Of a stretch of 64,000 nt of DNA, positions 25,379 through 35,544 are shown piece after piece (position 1 is the first letter of the stretch; each line of letters opens with the position of its first letter). The translations under genes were made by a program, and so were the position numbers. This DNA comes from Roseovarius aestuarii (lineage in GTDB: Bacteria > Pseudomonadota > Alphaproteobacteria > Rhodobacterales > Rhodobacteraceae): positions 310,001-374,000 of the forward strand of contig NZ_JAIMIB010000003.1 in assembly GCF_019966515.1 (NCBI RefSeq), in the 5' to 3' direction. The notes under the pieces are model-generated. The model was not told where the DNA came from and did no database searches. It saw only the letters and a program-made list of their open reading frames with translations.

Positions 25379-27106
25379 ATGACCAAGTTCGACAAAGCCA
25401 AGCTGCCCAGCCGCCATGTAACCGAAGGACCTGCGCGCGCGCCGCACCGCTCCTACTACTACGCCATGGGCATGAGCGAGGAAGAAATCCACCAGCCTCT
25501 GGTCGGCGTCGCCACCTGCTGGAACGAGGCAGCGCCGTGCAACATCGCCCTCAATCGCCAGGCACAATCGGTCAAGATGGGCGTGAAACATGCAAGCGGC
25601 ACGCCGCGCGAGTTCACGACCATCACCGTGACCGACGGAATCGCGATGGGGCATGAGGGGATGCGCAGTTCGCTCGCAAGCCGTGAGGCGATTGCCGATA
25701 CGGTGGAGCTTACGATGCGAGGCCATTGCTATGACGCGCTGGTCGGTCTGGCGGGATGCGACAAGTCATTGCCGGGGATGATGATGGCGATGGTGCGCCT
25801 CAACGTGCCCTCCGTGTTCCTCTATGGCGGGTCGATCCTGCCGGGCCGTCTGGATGGCCGCGATGTAACCGTTCAGGACGTGTTCGAAGCCGTGGGCCAG
25901 AACCAGGCCGGGAACCTCAGCGAATGCGAGCTGGAGAAGCTCGAAAAAGTCGCCTGCCCCTCCGCCGGGGCCTGTGGTGGCCAGTTCACCGCTAACACCA
26001 TGGCTTGTGTGTCCGAGGCGATCGGCCTTGCGCTGATGAATTCCTCGGGCGCCCCCGCGCCCTATGAAAGCCGCGACCAATATGCCGAAGCCTCGGGTTC
26101 GGCGGTGATGAACCTGCTTGAGAAAGGCATCCGCGCGCGGGACGTGGTGACGCGGAAGAGCCTCGAAAACGCCGCCCGCGTGGTGGCCTGCACCGGCGGG
26201 TCGACCAATGCCGGGCTGCACCTGCCCGCGATTGCCCATGAGGCGGGGATCGAGTTCTACCTCGATGATGTATGCGAGATTTTCAAGGACACGCCCTATT
26301 TCGTCGACCTCAAACCCGGTGGGCAGTTCGTGGCCAAGGATCTTTACGAGGTGGGCGGCGTACCGGTGGTGATGAAGGAGTTGCGCAAGGCGGGCCTGAT
26401 CCACGAGGATTGCGTGACCGCTGACGGCATCACCATGGGCGAAGCACTGGACAAGATCACGCGCGAGGCCGATGGCCGGGTGATCTACCCGGTAGACAAG
26501 CCACTGTCGAAAACCGGTGGTGTTGTGGGCCTCAAGGGTAATCTGGCCCCGGCTGGCGCAATCGTGAAGGTCGCGGGTATGAGCGAGGAACAGCAGGTCT
26601 TCACCGGCCCCGCGCGGGTGTTCGAATGCGAGGAAGACGCCTTTGAGGCGGTGCAGCAACGCTCTTACAAAGAGGGCGAAGTGATCGTCATCCGCAACGA
26701 AGGACCTGCCGGTGGTCCGGGCATGCGCGAGATGCTGGCGACCACGGCGGCGCTGAGCGGCCAGGGCATGGGCAAGAAGGTGGCGCTGATCACCGATGGC
26801 CGCTTCTCGGGGGCGACGCGCGGTTTCTGTGTCGGCCATGTCGGCCCCGAATCCGCACATGGCGGCCCGATCGCGCTTTTGCAAAACGGCGACATGATCA
26901 CCATCAACGCCCTTACCGGCGACATCAGCGTCGATCTGAGCGATGATGAACTGGCCCAACGCAAAGACGCATGGGCGGGGCCGCGCCAGACCATTTATGC
27001 TTCGGGCGCGCTGTGGAAATATGCCCAGCTTGTCGGCGAGACCTATAAAGGCGCTGTGACCCATCCGGGGGGCGGGGAAGAGCGTCACGTCTACGCCGAC
27101 CTATGA
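25379..27106 (+). CDS. ilvD: Dihydroxy-acid dehydratase
   Basis: 575 residues. It belongs to the IlvD/Edd family, with iron-sulfur ligand regions in [24 protein letters not shown] and [14 protein letters not shown], and [15 protein letters not shown] near the C-terminus. It dehydrates dihydroxyisovalerate and its methylvalerate homologue in valine and isoleucine synthesis. IlvD is favoured over phosphogluconate dehydratase by length and by the N-terminal region. A short leader of about 90 bp separates it from the CPBP gene, to which it is divergent. Confidence 0.95.
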   Translation: MTKFDKAKLPSRHVTEGPARAPHRSYYYAMGMSEEEIHQPLVGVATCWNEAAPCNIALNRQAQSVKMGVKHASGTPREFTTITVTDGIAMGHEGMRSSLASREAIADTVELTMRGHCYDALVGLAGCDKSLPGMMMAMVRLNVPSVFLYGGSILPGRLDGRDVTVQDVFEAVGQNQAGNLSECELEKLEKVACPSAGACGGQFTANTMACVSEAIGLALMNSSGAPAPYESRDQYAEASGSAVMNLLEKGIRARDVVTRKSLENAARVVACTGGSTNAGLHLPAIAHEAGIEFYLDDVCEIFKDTPYFVDLKPGGQFVAKDLYEVGGVPVVMKELRKAGLIHEDCVTADGITMGEALDKITREADGRVIYPVDKPLSKTGGVVGLKGNLAPAGAIVKVAGMSEEQQVFTGPARVFECEEDAFEAVQQRSYKEGEVIVIRNEGPAGGPGMREMLATTAALSGQGMGKKVALITDGRFSGATRGFCVGHVGPESAHGGPIALLQNGDMITINALTGDISVDLSDDELAQRKDAWAGPRQTIYASGALWKYAQLVGETYKGAVTHPGGGEERHVYADL

Positions 27107-27219
27107 AGTACCATCGGCCCGCGTGATGCCTGAGGCATTGCGCGGCAAAACCGTTGAATCAGCGGCATTCGACCGATCGTCGCTTGGCAAAGCCGCCACA
27201 AAGGCCTAGATGCAGCACC

Positions 27220-27615
27220 ATGGCAAAAAACAAGTTCCATGATGGCCCAGGTCCGTCGCAGCGGCAGTTGCGGGTGGGTGAGTTGATCCGCCGGACACTG
27301 TCCGAGGTGTTGATGCGTGGCGATATCCACGACCCTGATCTGAACCGGTTGTCGGTGACCGTGGGCGAGGTGCGCACATCGCCCGACCTCAAGGTTGCGA
27401 CGGCCTATGTGTTGCCGCTGGGCGGTAAGGGGAAGGACGAGGTGGTCGGCCTTCTCGCACGCAATAAACACGAGCTACGGCGTATCATCGGCAAGAAGCT
27501 GGAGCTGAAGTTCGCCCCCGATCTTCGGTTCCGGCTGGATCACACCTTCGACCAGATGGATGAAACCCGGCGGCTCTTTTCACAGGAAGAGGTGCGCCGG
27601 GATCTGGAGGAGTGA
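27220..27615 (+). CDS. rbfA: Ribosome-binding factor A
   Basis: 131 residues from the ATG at 27220 ([20 protein letters not shown]). The KH-like core shows the family pattern [23 protein letters not shown] and [17 protein letters not shown]. It assists 16S rRNA 5'-end maturation in the 30S subunit. It is followed by a glycosidase-fold gene and truB, reflecting the common rbfA-truB linkage with one insertion. Confidence 0.93.
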   Translation: MAKNKFHDGPGPSQRQLRVGELIRRTLSEVLMRGDIHDPDLNRLSVTVGEVRTSPDLKVATAYVLPLGGKGKDEVVGLLARNKHELRRIIGKKLELKFAPDLRFRLDHTFDQMDETRRLFSQEEVRRDLEE

Positions 27616-28352
27616 TGCACCGGCTCGGGTTGCTTCTTCTGCTGAGCTGGGCCGTGCCCGGTTGGGCAGTAGAATGCCGCAGCCTGAGCTATGAGGGCGA
27701 AGCCTATACCGTCTGCGAGGTCGATGCGGCGGCAGAAGACCTCCGGCTTTTTCTGAACGATCCCGATACAGGCAAGCCGCTTGGCAACTTTACCAGTGTC
27801 GAGAAGTTGATCAGCGGCGATGGGCGCAAGCTGGTCTTTTCGATGAACGCGGGCATGTATCATACTGATCGCCGTCCCGTGGGGCACTATGCCGAAGGCG
27901 GTAAGGCGCTTGCCCCGGTGATTACAAGCGCCGGGCCGGGGAATTTCGGCCTGTTGCCTAACGGCGTGTTCTGCATTCGCGAGGCGCGCGCCGATGTGTT
28001 CGAAACCAACCGCTTTGTCAGCGAAAGCCCCGACTGCGCCTATGCCAGCCAGTCCGGCCCGATGCTGGTGATCGGCGGCGAGTTGCATCCCCGTTTCCTG
28101 CCGGATAGCGATAGCCGCTACATCCGCAACGGTGTCGGCACGAGCGCCGATGGCGATACGGCGGTCTTCGTTATCTCTGACGCGCCGGTGACGTTCCATC
28201 AGTTCGGAAGTCTCTTTCGCGATGCATTGGAACTTCCGCAGGCGCTTTACTTCGACGGCAATATCTCGCGCCTTTATGCGCCGGGTATCGACCGGTTCGA
28301 TGCCGGTCTTCCGATGGGGCCGATGGTCGGTGTGGTCGCCCCCGCCGACTGA
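27615..28352 (+). CDS. Phosphodiester glycosidase family (DUF2233) exported protein
   Basis: 245 residues from the ATG at 27615, overlapping the rbfA stop by one base (TGATG). A signal peptide ([18 protein letters not shown]) leads to a domain with FSMNAGMYHTDRRPVG, GPGNFGLLPNGVF and SGPMLVIGG, the NAGPA-like phosphodiester glycosidase fold. Relatives hydrolyse phosphodiester-linked sugars, but bacterial substrates are largely unknown. It sits between rbfA and truB by what looks like lineage-specific insertion. Confidence 0.8.
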   Translation: MHRLGLLLLLSWAVPGWAVECRSLSYEGEAYTVCEVDAAAEDLRLFLNDPDTGKPLGNFTSVEKLISGDGRKLVFSMNAGMYHTDRRPVGHYAEGGKALAPVITSAGPGNFGLLPNGVFCIREARADVFETNRFVSESPDCAYASQSGPMLVIGGELHPRFLPDSDSRYIRNGVGTSADGDTAVFVISDAPVTFHQFGSLFRDALELPQALYFDGNISRLYAPGIDRFDAGLPMGPMVGVVAPAD

Positions 28353-28439
28353 TCGGACGGCGCGGGAAACCAATGCCTGAATTGACAGGCTGAACCGCAT
28401 GGGGTACCGCCCCCGCTCTATCTGGGAAAAGGGTGGCGC

Positions 28440-29345
28440 ATGGCACGCAAACGCAAAGGCCGGGACATTTCGGGCTGGCTGGTGGTCGACAAGCCCGCGG
28501 GCATGACCTCGACCGCGGTGGTGAACAAGGTGCGTTGGGCGTTGCAGGCCAAAAAGGCCGGACATGCAGGTACATTGGACCCGGAAGCAACTGGAGTTTT
28601 GGCGGTGGCGCTGGGTGAGGCGACCAAGACCGTGCCCTATATCACCGATGCGTTGAAGGCTTATTCCTTCTGTGTGCGGTTGGGGCAGGCCACCAATACC
28701 GACGATGCCGAAGGTGAGGTGATTGCAACCAGCGATGTGCGGCCGACTGATGAGGCAATCAAGGCGGCGTTGGGGGCGTTTGTCGGTGAGATCATGCAGG
28801 TTCCGCCGAAATTCTCTGCCGTCAAGATCGACGGGCAGCGCGCCTATAAACTGGCGCGTGACGGCGAGGAGGTCGAGATTGCTGCGCGACCCCTCTGGGT
28901 TGAGGAGCTTCTGCTGACCGACCGTGTGGATGCCGATCACGTGACGCTTGAGATGACCTGCGGTAAGGGCGGCTATGTGCGCGCCATCGCCCGTGATCTG
29001 GGCGAGGTGTTAGGGTGCTATGGCCATGTGGCTTGGCTCCGGCGACTTTGGTCGGGGCCTTTCGAAGCCGAGGACGGGATCAGCATCGACGAGATTGACC
29101 GGCTGGCACAGACCCCCGAGTTGGACGCGTATCTGAGACCGCTGGAGGAAGGTCTGGCCGATTTGCAGATGCTGCCCTGCACGCCCGAGGTGGCGGCAAG
29201 GTTGCGCAACGGCAACCCCGGCATGGTGATCGCCAGCGATGTGGAATACGGTGATGAATGCTGGGCCGCGATCGAAGGTCGCGCTGTGGCCGTGGGCCGT
29301 TACAAGGCCGGGGAATTGCACCCCAGCCGGGTGTTCAACATATGA
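28440..29345 (+). CDS. truB: tRNA pseudouridine-55 synthase
   Basis: 301 residues. The catalytic Asp lies in [19 protein letters not shown], preceded by [12 protein letters not shown]; the C-terminus carries a PUA-like end. It makes pseudouridine 55 in the T-loop of tRNAs. It overlaps the DUF1643 gene downstream by 4 bp (ATGA). Confidence 0.95.
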   Translation: MARKRKGRDISGWLVVDKPAGMTSTAVVNKVRWALQAKKAGHAGTLDPEATGVLAVALGEATKTVPYITDALKAYSFCVRLGQATNTDDAEGEVIATSDVRPTDEAIKAALGAFVGEIMQVPPKFSAVKIDGQRAYKLARDGEEVEIAARPLWVEELLLTDRVDADHVTLEMTCGKGGYVRAIARDLGEVLGCYGHVAWLRRLWSGPFEAEDGISIDEIDRLAQTPELDAYLRPLEEGLADLQMLPCTPEVAARLRNGNPGMVIASDVEYGDECWAAIEGRAVAVGRYKAGELHPSRVFNI

Positions 29346-29908
29346 GCGGCGCAGGGGAGCATGATCCCGGTGGGAAGGTGAAGCTCAAGCTGCCCGACGG
29401 AGTGATTGGTGGGGCTATATTTTCGCCATGTGGCCGCTATCGGCAGGCCCTGACCCGTGACTGGACACCCGAGGGTGCCATGCCGCGCGCTATTCTCTTT
29501 ATTGGCATGAACCCGTCGGTTGCGGCGGCGGACATTTCCGACCCGACCTGCCATCGCGAACTGATGTTTGCCCGTGACTGGGGCTATACGCGATATCTCA
29601 AGGGTAACATGCTGGATTGGCGGGCGACATCGCCCAAGGATATTCCGACGGATCCCAAAATGGCCTGCAGCGCGGATAACCTTGTGGCATTGCTGGCAAT
29701 GGCGGAAGAGGCCGAAACGCTGGTCATGGCCTATGGCAAGCTGCACAAGCGGTTCAATCCGGTTGTGAGAAATGTACTGTCGGCGATGCAGGGATCGGAC
29801 AAGCCGCTGACCTGTCTGGGCGTCAATCAGGATGGATCCGCCAAACACCCGCTTTATCTGCGCAAGGATACGAAACTTCGGGATTTTCCGATACCGCCGA
29901 TCGCCTGA
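29342..29908 (+). CDS. DUF1643 family protein
   Basis: 188 residues starting at the ATG overlapping the truB stop. The family pattern is [34 protein letters not shown] and [13 protein letters not shown], with [16 protein letters not shown] at the C-terminus. DUF1643 has a uracil-DNA-glycosylase-like look in the GMNPS segment, but no activity has been shown to my knowledge. Likely co-translated with truB. Confidence 0.85.
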   Translation: MSGAGEHDPGGKVKLKLPDGVIGGAIFSPCGRYRQALTRDWTPEGAMPRAILFIGMNPSVAAADISDPTCHRELMFARDWGYTRYLKGNMLDWRATSPKDIPTDPKMACSADNLVALLAMAEEAETLVMAYGKLHKRFNPVVRNVLSAMQGSDKPLTCLGVNQDGSAKHPLYLRKDTKLRDFPIPPIA

Positions 29909-29925
29909 CCGATCAACCCGAGGAT

Positions 29926-30198
29926 CTACCTGATCATGAGGCGTTTGAGCAAACCTATGGCGGTTAGCAGCAACCCGCCGCCGATCCCGCCCGCGGCAAG
30001 CTGACCGATGATGGCAGCGAAATCCGTCGCTGCATTGGCCCCCGCCATCCCCAACATGCCGAGCAATTTGCCGCCAAGCGCCCCGCCGACAATTCCGGTG
30101 ATCGAATTCAGAATAAAGCCCAGGCTGGTATTTTTCAGCAAGCTTGCGGCGACATTCGCACCCACGGCACCCGCGATCAGGCTGATCAGAAGTTCCAT
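29926..30198 (-). CDS. Small glycine-rich membrane protein
   Basis: 90 residues with two or three hydrophobic segments and glycine-zipper spacing (IVGGALGGKLLGMLGMAG, LAAGGIGGGLLLTAIG). It resembles small membrane proteins of the transglycosylase-associated type in size and composition only. It is convergent with the DUF1643 gene and 28 bp downstream of smpB, so may share its transcript. Confidence 0.65.
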   Translation of the reverse strand: MELLISLIAGAVGANVAASLLKNTSLGFILNSITGIVGGALGGKLLGMLGMAGANAATDFAAIIGQLAAGGIGGGLLLTAIGLLKRLMIR

Positions 30199-30225
30199 TG
30201 ACGCCCCTTTAATTCCCCTCGCATA

Positions 30226-30702
30226 TCATTCGCCGTGGCGCAGCAGCCGTTGCTTCTGGCGGCTCCAGTCGCGCTTAGCATCCGTCGCGCGTTTGTCGTA
30301 GTTCTTTTTGCCCTTGGCGATTCCGATCTTCAGCTTCGCCAGACCGCGATGGTTGAAATAGAGCACCAATGGCACCAGCGTCATGCCCTTGCGCTGAGTA
30401 TCATTCCACAGGCGCGACATTTCCTTTTTCGATACCAGCAATTTGCGGCGGCGTTTTTCTTCATGGGTGAAGGTCTTGGCCTGATCGTAGGGGGCGATGT
30501 AGCTGTTCACCAGCCACAGCTCACCGTCGTCTACCGTGGCGTAGCTTTCGGCGATGTTGGTGCCGCCCGACCGCAGCGATTTCACCTCGGATCCTTCAAG
30601 GATGATACCGCATTCGATGTCATCTTCGATCGCGTAGTCATACCGCGCCCGCCGGTTTTCGGCGATCACCTTGTAGTTCGGGTTGTCCTTCGGTTTGGCC
30701 AT
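30226..30702 (-). CDS. smpB: SsrA-binding protein SmpB
   Basis: 158 residues, normal length. Typical segments are [39 protein letters not shown] and the C-terminal [16 protein letters not shown]. It brings tmRNA to stalled ribosomes. The tmRNA gene is not in the window. Confidence 0.97.
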   Translation of the reverse strand: MAKPKDNPNYKVIAENRRARYDYAIEDDIECGIILEGSEVKSLRSGGTNIAESYATVDDGELWLVNSYIAPYDQAKTFTHEEKRRRKLLVSKKEMSRLWNDTQRKGMTLVPLVLYFNHRGLAKLKIGIAKGKKNYDKRATDAKRDWSRQKQRLLRHGE

Positions 30703-30787
30703 GATCGTCGTCCTATCGGGCTGCCGGATGCGTGTCCAGCGGCCCGCCTACATAGTCGGATATGGGGCTGGTTCCAAGCCCGGCATT

Positions 30788-31249
30788 TCAGGCCCTCAAG
30801 TCTTTCGGAGAGCCCATGACCACGTAGGAGGTGATCGAGGCGACCTGCGGCAGCGTGCCGACCACATCGGTGTGGAAGGATTTGTAGGCGGGCAGGTCGG
30901 CCACCTCGATGCGCAGCAGATATTCGACCGCGCCGGTAATGTTGTGGCATTCCACCACCTCGGGTGCGATAGCCATCGCCCGCTCGAACGCTTCCTGGCT
31001 GGCCTTTGTGTGCGAATTGAGCCCAACAGCGGCGAACGCCACGAAGCCCACACCCATGGCAGGACGGTTCAGCACCGCGCGATACCCTTGAATAACCCCC
31101 TTCTTTTCCAGCGCCGCCACCCGGCGCAGGCAGGCCGAAGCAGACAGTCCCACCTTTTCCGCCAGATCAAGATTGCTGATCCGCCCGTCGCGTATCAGTT
31201 CGCGCAATATATTTTCGTCAATATGATCCATGATCGCATTTAGTTGCAT
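30788..31249 (-). CDS. Lrp/AsnC-family regulator
   Basis: 153 residues; AGGG before the first ATG supports 31249. An N-terminal HTH (about 8-55, LDLAEKVGLSASACLRRVAALE) is joined to an Lrp ligand domain (EVVECHNITGAVEYLLRIEV). It diverges from a LysE-family exporter with 64 bp between start codons. This is the usual layout for a regulator that senses an amino acid and controls its export. The effector amino acid is unknown. Confidence 0.9.
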   Translation of the reverse strand: MQLNAIMDHIDENILRELIRDGRISNLDLAEKVGLSASACLRRVAALEKKGVIQGYRAVLNRPAMGVGFVAFAAVGLNSHTKASQEAFERAMAIAPEVVECHNITGAVEYLLRIEVADLPAYKSFHTDVVGTLPQVASITSYVVMGSPKDLRA

Positions 31250-31313
31250 ATTTTTCCCTTGAGCACAAAATTTTGCAATTCAAATGCACTTATGCCCGCA
31301 TAAGGTTGCCAGC

Positions 31314-31916
31314 ATGACTTACGAACTGCTCACCGCCCTTTTCACCTTTGCGCTCGTGACCGTGATTACGCCGGGCCCGAACAACCTGATGCTGATGGCC
31401 TCGGGCGCCAATTTTGGGTTCCGCCGCACCCTGCCGCATATGCTGGGCATCGGCATCGGCTTTCCGACGATGATCTTCCTCGTGGGGATCGGCGTGATGC
31501 AGGTGTTCGACCGCTGGCCGCTCAGCTATACGTTCCTCAAGATTTTCAGCGTGGCATACCTGCTCTATCTGGCGTGGAAGATCGCCAATGCGGCCCCACC
31601 TACGAATGCCGAGGTCACTGGTAAGCCTCTGACATTCCTGCAATCCGCCGCGTTCCAGTGGGTCAACCCCAAGGCCTGGAGCATGGCACTTTCGGCCATA
31701 ACGCTCTATGCCAGCAGCCGCGATCTGCCCGCTGTCATGTGGGTCGCGGGGGTCTATGTTTGCGTCTCGTTCCTCAGCACAACGGGCTGGACGGTTCTGG
31801 GTCAGCAGATGCGGCGCCTGTTGAAAAATCCGTCGCGGTTGCGGGTGTTCAATGCGTTGATGGCTCTATTGCTGGTGGCCACGCTGATCCCCGTGTTATG
31901 GCCAGCGCAAGGATGA
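31314..31916 (+). CDS. LysE/RhtB-family amino acid exporter
   Basis: 200 residues from the ATG at 31314. Six hydrophobic helices and the family signature VITPGPNNLMLMASGANFGF near the N-terminus are seen, with LQSAAFQWVNPKAWSMAL in the middle. It exports amino acids or related metabolites. Its divergent Lrp-type neighbour is the probable regulator. Confidence 0.92.
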   Translation: MTYELLTALFTFALVTVITPGPNNLMLMASGANFGFRRTLPHMLGIGIGFPTMIFLVGIGVMQVFDRWPLSYTFLKIFSVAYLLYLAWKIANAAPPTNAEVTGKPLTFLQSAAFQWVNPKAWSMALSAITLYASSRDLPAVMWVAGVYVCVSFLSTTGWTVLGQQMRRLLKNPSRLRVFNALMALLLVATLIPVLWPAQG

Positions 31917-31925
31917 CGCCGGAGC

Positions 31926-32549
31926 GTGATGATGCATCTGAACTTGTTTCATACGGCCCAGGTCCATTGTGCGACGTTTGATGCGCTGCGCGATCGGATT
32001 GCGCCAGATGTCAGGCTGATCCACCATGTTCAGCCCGGCTGGCTGGCCAGCGCGCAGAACGGAATCAGCCCTGATCTGGCGATCGAGATTTCGAAGGCCG
32101 TAACGGAAGCAGGCGAGCCGGCAATCTGTACCTGCACGACGATTGGCCCTGTGGCCGAATCGGCCGGCGCAATCCGGATCGACGAACCGATGATGCAGGT
32201 GGCCGCGCAAACCACAGGGTCGGTGCTGATGGCCTATTGTCTTGAAAGCACGCGGGGTCCGAGCCTCACCTTGCTGCAATCAGCGCTGGATGCCGCAGGC
32301 AATACTTCATTGGTGCACCCGCTTCCCATGACGGAGCTTTGGCCGCTTTTCGAGGCTGCTAAGACCGGGCAATTCGCATCCGGGATCGCAAAAGCGGTAC
32401 AAGAGGCGTTGCGGGACATTGCCGATCCGGGTTGTGCGGTACTGGCGCAGGCATCAATGGCGGGCGCGGCGCCGTTGTTGGCGGACGAGCCTTGTCCGGT
32501 TCTTGCCTCACCAGAGCTGGCTTTGCGCGCAGGGTTGGCGCTGTTATGA
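31926..32549 (+). CDS. Asp/Glu racemase-like protein, uncertain
   Basis: 207 residues, 9 bp after the exporter and so probably co-transcribed. A cysteine-bearing motif [20 protein letters not shown] and the later [14 protein letters not shown] with [14 protein letters not shown] recall the two-fold layout of the aspartate/glutamate racemase superfamily (first Cys seen; the second catalytic Cys is not clear, with Ser or Ala near its place). A racemase beside an amino acid exporter would make sense, but the call rests on weak pattern likeness. Confidence 0.5.
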   Translation: MMMHLNLFHTAQVHCATFDALRDRIAPDVRLIHHVQPGWLASAQNGISPDLAIEISKAVTEAGEPAICTCTTIGPVAESAGAIRIDEPMMQVAAQTTGSVLMAYCLESTRGPSLTLLQSALDAAGNTSLVHPLPMTELWPLFEAAKTGQFASGIAKAVQEALRDIADPGCAVLAQASMAGAAPLLADEPCPVLASPELALRAGLALL

Positions 32550-32604
32550 TTGCAAATCCCGGCTTGTGCGGCCATATATCGCTGCGGACAAGGTGGAGAC
32601 GGCG

Positions 32605-33567
32605 ATGACCAATTACCTCGACTTCGAAAAGCCGCTGGCCGAAATCGAAGGCAAGGCAGAAGAGCTGCGTGCATTGGCGCGTGCGAATGAGGAAATGGAT
32701 GTTGAATCCGAGGCGTCGGCGCTTGACAAAAAAGCTGCTGACATCCTGCGCGATCTGTACAAGGATCTGACGCCGTGGCGGAAATGCCAGGTTGCGCGCC
32801 ACCCCGAGCGACCGCATTGCCGGGACTATATCGAGCAATTGTTCAAGGAATACACGCCCCTCTCGGGCGACCGGAACTTTGCCGATGATCTGGCCGTCAT
32901 GGGCGGCCTGGCGCGGCTGGATGACACGCCTGTGGTGGTGATCGGCCATGAAAAGGGCGCCGACACCAAAAGCAGGATTGAGCGGAATTTTGGCATGGCC
33001 CGACCAGAAGGATACCGCAAGGCCATTCGCCTGATGGAGCTGGCGGACAAGTTCAACCTGCCGGTGGTGACGCTGGTGGATACACCCGGCGCCTATCCCG
33101 GCAAGGGCGCCGAAGAGCGCGGTCAGTCCGAGGCGATTGCTCGCGCGACCGAAAAATGCCTGCAGATCGGTGTGCCGCTTGTGTCGGTCGTGATCGGCGA
33201 AGGCGGGTCGGGCGGGGCGGTGGCCTTTGCCAGTGCCAACCGCGTGGCGATGCTGGAACATTCGATATATTCGGTTATCTCGCCGGAGGGGTGCGCAAGC
33301 ATCCTGTGGAAAGACGCCGAAAAGATGCGAGAGGCCGCCGAAGCGCTGCGCCTGACGGCTCAGGACCTGACCAAGCTGGGAGTGGCTGATCGGATCATCA
33401 ACGAACCGACGGGCGGCGCACATCGCGATCCGAAAGCGGCGATTCAGGCCGTGGGAAAGGCGATTAGCGCCATGCTGAGCGAGCTTCAGGCGAAATCTCG
33501 GGAGGAGTTGGTCAAGGACCGGCGGCGGAAATTCCTGTCAATGGGCGACAAGGGGCTCGCTGCCTGA
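32605..33567 (+). CDS. accA: Acetyl-CoA carboxylase carboxyltransferase subunit alpha
   Basis: 320 residues from the ATG at 32605 ([20 protein letters not shown]); a longer frame upstream lies inside the previous gene. Family hallmarks include GRNFADDL-like [51 protein letters not shown] and [13 protein letters not shown]. It forms the carboxyltransferase with AccD. Confidence 0.97.
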   Translation: MTNYLDFEKPLAEIEGKAEELRALARANEEMDVESEASALDKKAADILRDLYKDLTPWRKCQVARHPERPHCRDYIEQLFKEYTPLSGDRNFADDLAVMGGLARLDDTPVVVIGHEKGADTKSRIERNFGMARPEGYRKAIRLMELADKFNLPVVTLVDTPGAYPGKGAEERGQSEAIARATEKCLQIGVPLVSVVIGEGGSGGAVAFASANRVAMLEHSIYSVISPEGCASILWKDAEKMREAAEALRLTAQDLTKLGVADRIINEPTGGAHRDPKAAIQAVGKAISAMLSELQAKSREELVKDRRRKFLSMGDKGLAA

Positions 33568-33571
33568 GGCG

Positions 33572-34219
33572 CTAGCCCACCAGCATTTTCAGACCCTGTG
33601 TTACGTCAGAGCGGACCGCCAGGCGTAACCCCGGCTCGTCCCCGGCCTTTAGGGCGCTGATGATCAGGCGATGGTAATGCGGTGGATCCTTTTGCGTCAG
33701 CTTGCCGTAAAGCGCGCGCATGGTCGGCCCCAGTTGCAGCCAGACGGTTTCCGCCATGGCCAGCATCGCCGGCGCCTGCGCCCGCAGATAGAGCGTGCGG
33801 TGGAATTCGAGATTGCGGCGGATATAGCCAACCGCATCATGGCGCTGGATATCCTCGGCAATATGCGCGTTGATGCTCTGCAACCGGTCGATCAGGGCGA
33901 TATGCGCCCGTGGCAGGGCCCGGCTTGCCAGTTCCACCTCGATCAAGGCGCGCAGGGCAGCGAGTTCCTCGATCCGGTCGTTGCTAAGCTCGGGGGTTGA
34001 GACACGGCCCGAGCTTGAAAGCGTTAGCGCGCCCTCAGCCGTCAATCGCCGCACCGCTTCGCGGGCAGGGGTCATAGAGACATCGAATTCCGCACCGACA
34101 CCGCGCAAGGTCAGGGGTTGGCCAGGTGCAATCTCCCCATGCATGATCCGTGTCCTGAGGCCCCGGTACACGCGGTCATGGGCCGACGGAGAGGGATCAG
34201 GGCGCGGGTTAAGCAACAT
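33572..34219 (-). CDS. GntR-family regulator with FCD domain
   Basis: 215 residues. An N-terminal winged helix (LRGVGAEFDVSMTPAREAVRRL) is followed by an all-helical FCD ligand domain (about 80-210), with metal/ligand residues in RNLEFHRTLYLRA and HYHRLIISAL. FCD regulators usually respond to organic acids or sugar acids. A perfect palindrome lies just upstream. Target genes are not evident: the neighbours are accA (convergent) and a metallopeptidase. Confidence 0.9.
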   Translation of the reverse strand: MLLNPRPDPSPSAHDRVYRGLRTRIMHGEIAPGQPLTLRGVGAEFDVSMTPAREAVRRLTAEGALTLSSSGRVSTPELSNDRIEELAALRALIEVELASRALPRAHIALIDRLQSINAHIAEDIQRHDAVGYIRRNLEFHRTLYLRAQAPAMLAMAETVWLQLGPTMRALYGKLTQKDPPHYHRLIISALKAGDEPGLRLAVRSDVTQGLKMLVG

Positions 34220-34225
34220 GTGTTG

Positions 34226-34239
34226 TTTGTGATCACAAA
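34226..34239. promoter_or_regulatory. Perfect 14-bp palindrome before the GntR gene
   Basis: TTTGTGATCACAAA is fully self-complementary and lies 7-20 bp upstream of the GntR start codon, in the 31-bp gap after the metallopeptidase gene. It contains TTGT-N4-ACAA, matching the general form of FCD-type GntR operators, so autoregulation is likely. Confidence 0.6.
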
Positions 34240-34250
34240 AGAACGCAGGG

Positions 34251-34943
34251 TCAATCGCCGAATCGATAGCGGTGCAGATCGGCGCCGTTGCGTCGCAACC
34301 AGAGACGCGGCTCGCGGTAGTCGGGTAAAAGCTGTTCCACCAGGGTCCAGAACGCGGTCGAGTGGTTCATTTCCTGCAGATGTGCGACCTCATGGGCGGC
34401 GACATAGTCCAATACCTCTGGCGGTGCCATGATCAGACGCCAGGAGTACATCAGCCCGCCCGCCGAGGTGCATGACCCCCAGCGTGAGCGCGTATCGCGC
34501 AGGGTAATGCGGCTATAGCTTTTGCTGATCGCAGCGGCATAGCGATCCGACGCTCCGGCCAGCCGATCGCGTGCCAGGGTCTTGAGAAAGGCCTGTAACC
34601 GGGGTGCCACGGTTTCTTCGGGCCCCGGCACCAGCAGAGCGTCGCCCTCGGGCAGCACGCGTCGGCCTGTGCCCATGTCGATTCGCAAAACCTGGCCCTC
34701 GACCGGTATCTCCGCCCCCCAGGAAACCGTTACCGCGCCTGGTCGATCCTGCAGCTGAGACCGCAGCCAATCGCCCTTACTATGGGCGAAATCCAACGCT
34801 TCGCCTTCACTCACACCGCGCGGCAAGGTCAACGTTACCTGCCCATCAAGCCCCGAAACCCGCAGGGAAATCCGCCGCGCCCGAGGGGACCGGCGCAGGG
34901 TCAATTCGACCGGGGGGTTGCCGGGCAGAAGATGTTGGCCCAT
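34251..34943 (-). CDS. YgjP-like (DUF45) zinc metallopeptidase
   Basis: 230 residues from the ATG at 34943 (MGQHLLPGNPPVEL). The zinc motif is YVAAHEVAHLQEMNHS (HExxH plus a downstream His), preceded by TRSRWGSCTSAGGLMYSWRL, the DUF45/YgjP-SprT-like signature. Such proteins are cytoplasmic and little studied. It is 31 bp upstream of the GntR gene on the same strand. Confidence 0.88.
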   Translation of the reverse strand: MGQHLLPGNPPVELTLRRSPRARRISLRVSGLDGQVTLTLPRGVSEGEALDFAHSKGDWLRSQLQDRPGAVTVSWGAEIPVEGQVLRIDMGTGRRVLPEGDALLVPGPEETVAPRLQAFLKTLARDRLAGASDRYAAAISKSYSRITLRDTRSRWGSCTSAGGLMYSWRLIMAPPEVLDYVAAHEVAHLQEMNHSTAFWTLVEQLLPDYREPRLWLRRNGADLHRYRFGD

Positions 34944-35056
34944 AGAAGCTCCTGAACTACGTAATGCGCAAGGCTTCAAAGCCTTTGACACCTGCCCGCC
35001 GTTATGGCAGGTGGCGCGGACCGTCGACAAGACCAGAGATTTGAAAGGGATTACCC

Positions 35057-35383
35057 ATGCCCAAAGAAGAATGGGGCGTAAAGCGCCTGTGCCCCACAAC
35101 CGGTAAGCGGTTTTACGACCTGAACGCGAATCCGATCATCAACCCGTATACCGGCGAAGTGTTCGAGCTTGAGACCGGCAAAAGCCGCTCGATCACGGCT
35201 GACGCCGAAGATGCCGAAACCAAGAAGATGAAAGAAGCCGACGTTGATACGACCGACGACGTGCTGGACGATGACGACGATGTCGATGTCGATCTGGGTG
35301 ATGACGTGCTGGAAGACGATGACGACGATGATGTCTCGCTGGACGAGATTGCCGACGTCGCCGCGGATGACGACGACAGTTGA
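35057..35383 (+). CDS. FYDLN-acid family protein (TIGR02300)
   Basis: 108 residues. The N-terminus carries GVKRLCPTTGKRFYDLNANP with the FYDLN motif that names the family, and the C-terminal half is almost all Asp/Glu (about 65-108). Found throughout Alphaproteobacteria next to tRNA-Ala; function unknown. The acidic tail suggests binding of metal or a basic partner. Confidence 0.93.
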   Translation: MPKEEWGVKRLCPTTGKRFYDLNANPIINPYTGEVFELETGKSRSITADAEDAETKKMKEADVDTTDDVLDDDDDVDVDLGDDVLEDDDDDDVSLDEIADVAADDDDS

Positions 35384-35392
35384 TAAGAGTAG

Positions 35393-35418
35393 GGCGGGAT
35401 TTTCCACTTGATCCCGCC
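35393..35418 (+). terminator. Hairpin after the FYDLN-acid gene
   Basis: GGCGGGAT (35393-35400) pairs with ATCCCGCC (35411-35418) over a 10-base loop, 10 bp after the stop. There is no T-tract after it, so it may be a weak or Rho-assisted terminator between this gene and the tRNA. Confidence 0.45.
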
Positions 35419-35468
35419 TGCCGCTTTGCCTAATTAGCGGCGAACTGACCCGATGGGTCATATGGTAC

Positions 35469-35544
<76 letters not shown>

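Noticed and set aside
25766..27088. 440-codon open frame antisense to ilvD
   Set aside because: ilvD is certain; the antisense frame has no motif and is a GC-rich artefact.
35200..35383. GAC/GAT repeat tract
   Set aside because: It encodes the acidic tail of the FYDLN-acid protein.
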